Positions 4,234 through 6,014 of a DNA stretch of 6,014 bases are shown piece by piece. The position numbers and the translations under genes were made by a program. Source of the stretch: Spirochaetaceae bacterium (GTDB lineage Bacteria > Spirochaetota > Spirochaetia > Treponematales > Breznakiellaceae); the NCBI GenBank assembly GCA_031258335.1, contig JAIRMY010000125.1:1-6014 (forward strand), given 5' to 3'. Position 1 is the first letter of the stretch; the number at the start of each line of letters is the position of its first letter. Under the pieces are notes generated by a model. The model saw nothing but the letters and a program-made list of their open reading frames with translations, was not told where the DNA came from and ran no database searches.

Positions 4234-5655
4234 TCATAGTGTGCCCGCTACACTCCGGGTTTCATCCGCCGCATTTGGGCTGAAAAGGATTTTTATCGCT
4301 GATTTAAGGTCTTTGATGCTGCTAATACCGTCCTCGCCGTCCTCTGCAAGGGTTTCCGTTGCGTTTTTATCCGCCGCGGGGCAGATAAAACTGTCGAAAC
4401 CCAGACTGCGGGCGGTTTTTACACGGCTGGAAAGACGGCGCACCGGCATTACCTCGCCCGCGAGGGTGAGTTCCCCGGCGAGGGCGGAACGAGGCGGCAG
4501 GCTTAAGCCGGTGCGCGCCGAGTATATGCAGGCGGCAAGGGCAAGGTCTACGCCGACTTCGCCTATCCTGATGCCGCCCGAGACGTTTACATAGATGTCG
4601 TTATCCGAAAGGCGCAGGCCTAAGCATTTTTCTATGGTCGCCGCTATGCGTGAGACGCGGGCTTGATCGATGCGGTCGGAAAATACACGGCTTATAGAAC
4701 CTTTCGCGGGGACGGTCAGCGCCTGAAGTTCGACAAGCAGGGTGCGGCTGCCTTCAAGCACGGCGGCTGTCGCGACTCCGGCGGGCAGCGCCCCTTCACG
4801 GCGCACGAGAAAGAGCAGGGACGGGTCTTCGACGGCGTAGATCCCTTTTGCCGTCATAGTGAATATGCCGATTTCGTCCACGGACCCGAAACGGTTCTTC
4901 GATGCCCGCAAAAAACGCTGTTCGCCGTCCGCCTGCTCAAAGTACAGCACCGTGTCAACCATGTGTTCAAGCGTTTTTGGGCCGGCTATAATGCCGTCTT
5001 TTGTGATGTGTGCCGCGAGTAAAAGCACGGAATCATGCTCTTTTACCCATGAAATAAGCTCAAAAGAGCAGTATTTAAGCTGATTAACCGTGCCGGGAAC
5101 GAGTCCAGCTTCCATGGTATACAGGGTTTGCACACTGTCAATCACCACTATTACCGGATGCAGCGCTTCAATGACGGTTTGTATTTCTTCGAGGATGCCG
5201 GAACAAAAAATTTCTATGCGTTCACAGGAAAGCCCCAGCCTGTCGGCGCGCATCTTTACCTGACCGGCGGCTTCCTCGCCTGAGACGTAGAGTACGCGCC
5301 CGCGGACGGCGGCCCGCGCCGCGGTTTGCAGCAACAACGTTGACTTGCCTATACCCGGTTCGCCGCCTATCAGTACCGTTGACCGCTTCATCACCCCGCC
5401 TCCGAGCACCCGGTCGAGTTCCGCCGAACCGCTTCCTATCCTTGTACCAGCCTGACTGTCAACCTGCGAAAGCGGAAATGACCGGGGAATCGAAGAACGG
5501 GCGGCGCGCGCGGAAGTCTTGCCGTTTACAGCGGTTTCCACAAGGCTGTTCCACTCGCCACATTCCGGGCAGCGTCCAAGCCATTTTGGTTCCTCATGCC
5601 CGCAGGCGGAGCATACGAATACTGTGTCTCTTTGCCTGCTCTTTTTTATACCCAC
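4234..5655 (-). CDS. radA: DNA repair protein RadA/Sms, ATP-dependent
   Basis: RadA is a cytoplasmic RecA-related hexameric ATPase that drives branch migration and processing of recombination intermediates. The 473-residue product has all the expected parts. A four-cysteine zinc finger is at C15-x2-C18 and C29-x2-C32. The Walker A motif GEPGIGKST is at 98-106, the Walker B strand VIVVIDSVQ is around D173, and the RadA-specific KNRFG motif is at 253-257. A Lon-protease-like C-terminal domain spans about 290-460 (NVSGGIRIGEVGVDLALA, then AGELTLAGEVMPVRRL). In RadA this domain is not proteolytic, and the Lon serine motif is absent here too. The length is slightly above the usual 450-460 residues. 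Translation starts at GTG (5655); an in-frame TAG only three codons further upstream rules out an earlier start. The ribosome binding site is weak (AGAG), suggesting modest expression. It appears to be a separate unit from the flagellin genes. Confidence 0.96.
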   Translation of the reverse strand: MGIKKSRQRDTVFVCSACGHEEPKWLGRCPECGEWNSLVETAVNGKTSARAARSSIPRSFPLSQVDSQAGTRIGSGSAELDRVLGGGVMKRSTVLIGGEPGIGKSTLLLQTAARAAVRGRVLYVSGEEAAGQVKMRADRLGLSCERIEIFCSGILEEIQTVIEALHPVIVVIDSVQTLYTMEAGLVPGTVNQLKYCSFELISWVKEHDSVLLLAAHITKDGIIAGPKTLEHMVDTVLYFEQADGEQRFLRASKNRFGSVDEIGIFTMTAKGIYAVEDPSLLFLVRREGALPAGVATAAVLEGSRTLLVELQALTVPAKGSISRVFSDRIDQARVSRIAATIEKCLGLRLSDNDIYVNVSGGIRIGEVGVDLALAACIYSARTGLSLPPRSALAGELTLAGEVMPVRRLSSRVKTARSLGFDSFICPAADKNATETLAEDGEDGISSIKDLKSAIKILFSPNAADETRSVAGTL

Positions 5656-5692
5656 AGCAACACTCTACCCGAAATCCATTCATGCCGCAAGT

Positions 5693-5721
5693 TTTAGATT
5701 CGACGTGCGCCCGCTCGACAA
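5693..5721 (-). promoter_or_regulatory. Possible sigma-70 promoter for radA
   Basis: TTGTCG (5721-5716), a 17-nt spacer and TCTAAA (5698-5693) match the consensus hexamers at 4/6 each. The start would be near 5686, about 30 nt before the GTG. The match is modest. The rest of 5656-5830 holds no convincing gene or terminator that I can see. Confidence 0.3.
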
Positions 5722-5830
5722 TAACTAGGGACTCGTTCACCCCGTAATGGCGCTAATTCACGGAGTAAAGGTTCCCACTGTCAACAAGTTAAGAAACACG
5801 GACAGCGAGAGACGTTTCCCTTCCTCTCCC

Positions 5831-6013
5831 TCAACAGTTCGATTTGTGGTTGTGGTGGAAATGCGGCTTTTTTGGGTATTCTTTTCCTGGTACGTTACGG
5901 TTCGGCCGTACCGGTACTACCCGCCGTTTTATCTCCGATACCAGTTCCCCGTATAAATGGCTCTCCCCTATCTTCCCGTTCGCTTCTCTCAATATCCTGA
6001 ATCCGTACAGAGA
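5831..6013 (-). CDS. Possible 3' end of an unidentified protein, cut by the right edge
   Basis: On the minus strand this frame enters from the window edge and runs 60 codons to TGA at 5833-5831. The visible part begins SLYGFRILREANGKIGESHL, continues YGELVSEIKRRVV, and ends in a basic Pro/His-rich tail (PKKPHFHHNHKSNC). It has the same orientation as all the other genes, and the start looks protein-like (amphipathic, charged, Gly-containing). The other two minus frames are closed sooner. I do not recognise the family. Sixty open codons at a window edge can arise by chance, so this is tentative. A 69-codon plus-strand frame at 5747-5956 overlaps it and looks less protein-like. Confidence 0.4.
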   Translation of the reverse strand, partial: SLYGFRILREANGKIGESHLYGELVSEIKRRVVPVRPNRNVPGKEYPKKPHFHHNHKSNC

Positions 6014-6014
6014 A

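Noticed and set aside
5779..5784. Perfect TTGACA -35 on the minus strand upstream of radA
   Set aside because: No acceptable -10 lies 16-18 nt downstream (best is TGAATT, 3/6), so I do not call it a promoter.
5889..5912. GGTACG/CGTACC inverted repeat near the right edge
   Set aside because: It is a short 6-bp repeat in a GTA/CGG-rich stretch of the putative coding end; no U-tract or operator context.
5747..5956. 69-codon plus-strand open frame
   Set aside because: It is aromatic and Val-rich without family resemblance, has no clear ribosome binding site, and opposes the direction of all other genes.

Overview
The window comes from a spirochaete, most likely a Treponema-type member of the Spirochaetaceae with a moderately GC-rich genome. 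This rests on two short FlaB-type periplasmic flagellins (N-terminus MIINHNLSAMFA, C-terminus LAQAN...SVLSLL) followed by flaG and fliD, an order I recall from Treponema flagellar loci. Genus and species are inferred. All recognisable genes lie on the minus strand, so the text below runs from high to low coordinates.

Layout: (1) 6013-5831 is a possible 3' end of an unidentified gene entering from the right edge. (2) 5655-4234 is radA/sms, a complete recombination ATPase with a GTG start. (3) 4194-4168 is a good sigma-28-type promoter, followed by a structured leader and flaB copy A (4068-3208). (4) 3199-3151 is a hairpin that probably ends that unit. (5) 3136-3081 holds a sigma-70-type and a sigma-28-like promoter, then a leader of about 180-205 nt with several hairpins, then flaB copy B (2894-2040). 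(6) 1980-1943 is a strong intrinsic terminator whose U-tract runs directly into the flaG Shine-Dalgarno. (7) 1930-1553 is flaG. (8) A 73-nt gap holds four 11-bp tandem repeats. (9) 1479-1 is fliD, cut by the left edge after 493 codons.

How the genes fit together: the two flagellins form the filament core, FliD is the distal cap and export chaperone-dependent assembly factor, and FlaG is a small filament-associated protein thought to affect filament length. The terminator after flaB copy B would allow high flagellin output with low read-through into flaG-fliD, matching the stoichiometry needed. radA is a housekeeping neighbour with no evident flagellar role.

The most interesting signal is regulatory. 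Both flagellin leaders carry a hairpin with the identical hexaloop AAGGAU on unrelated stem sequences, followed by a second GGA within the Shine-Dalgarno. This is the architecture of a dual-site CsrA-controlled flagellin leader. I see no mobile element, CRISPR array, tRNA or rRNA, and no wholly new gene system.
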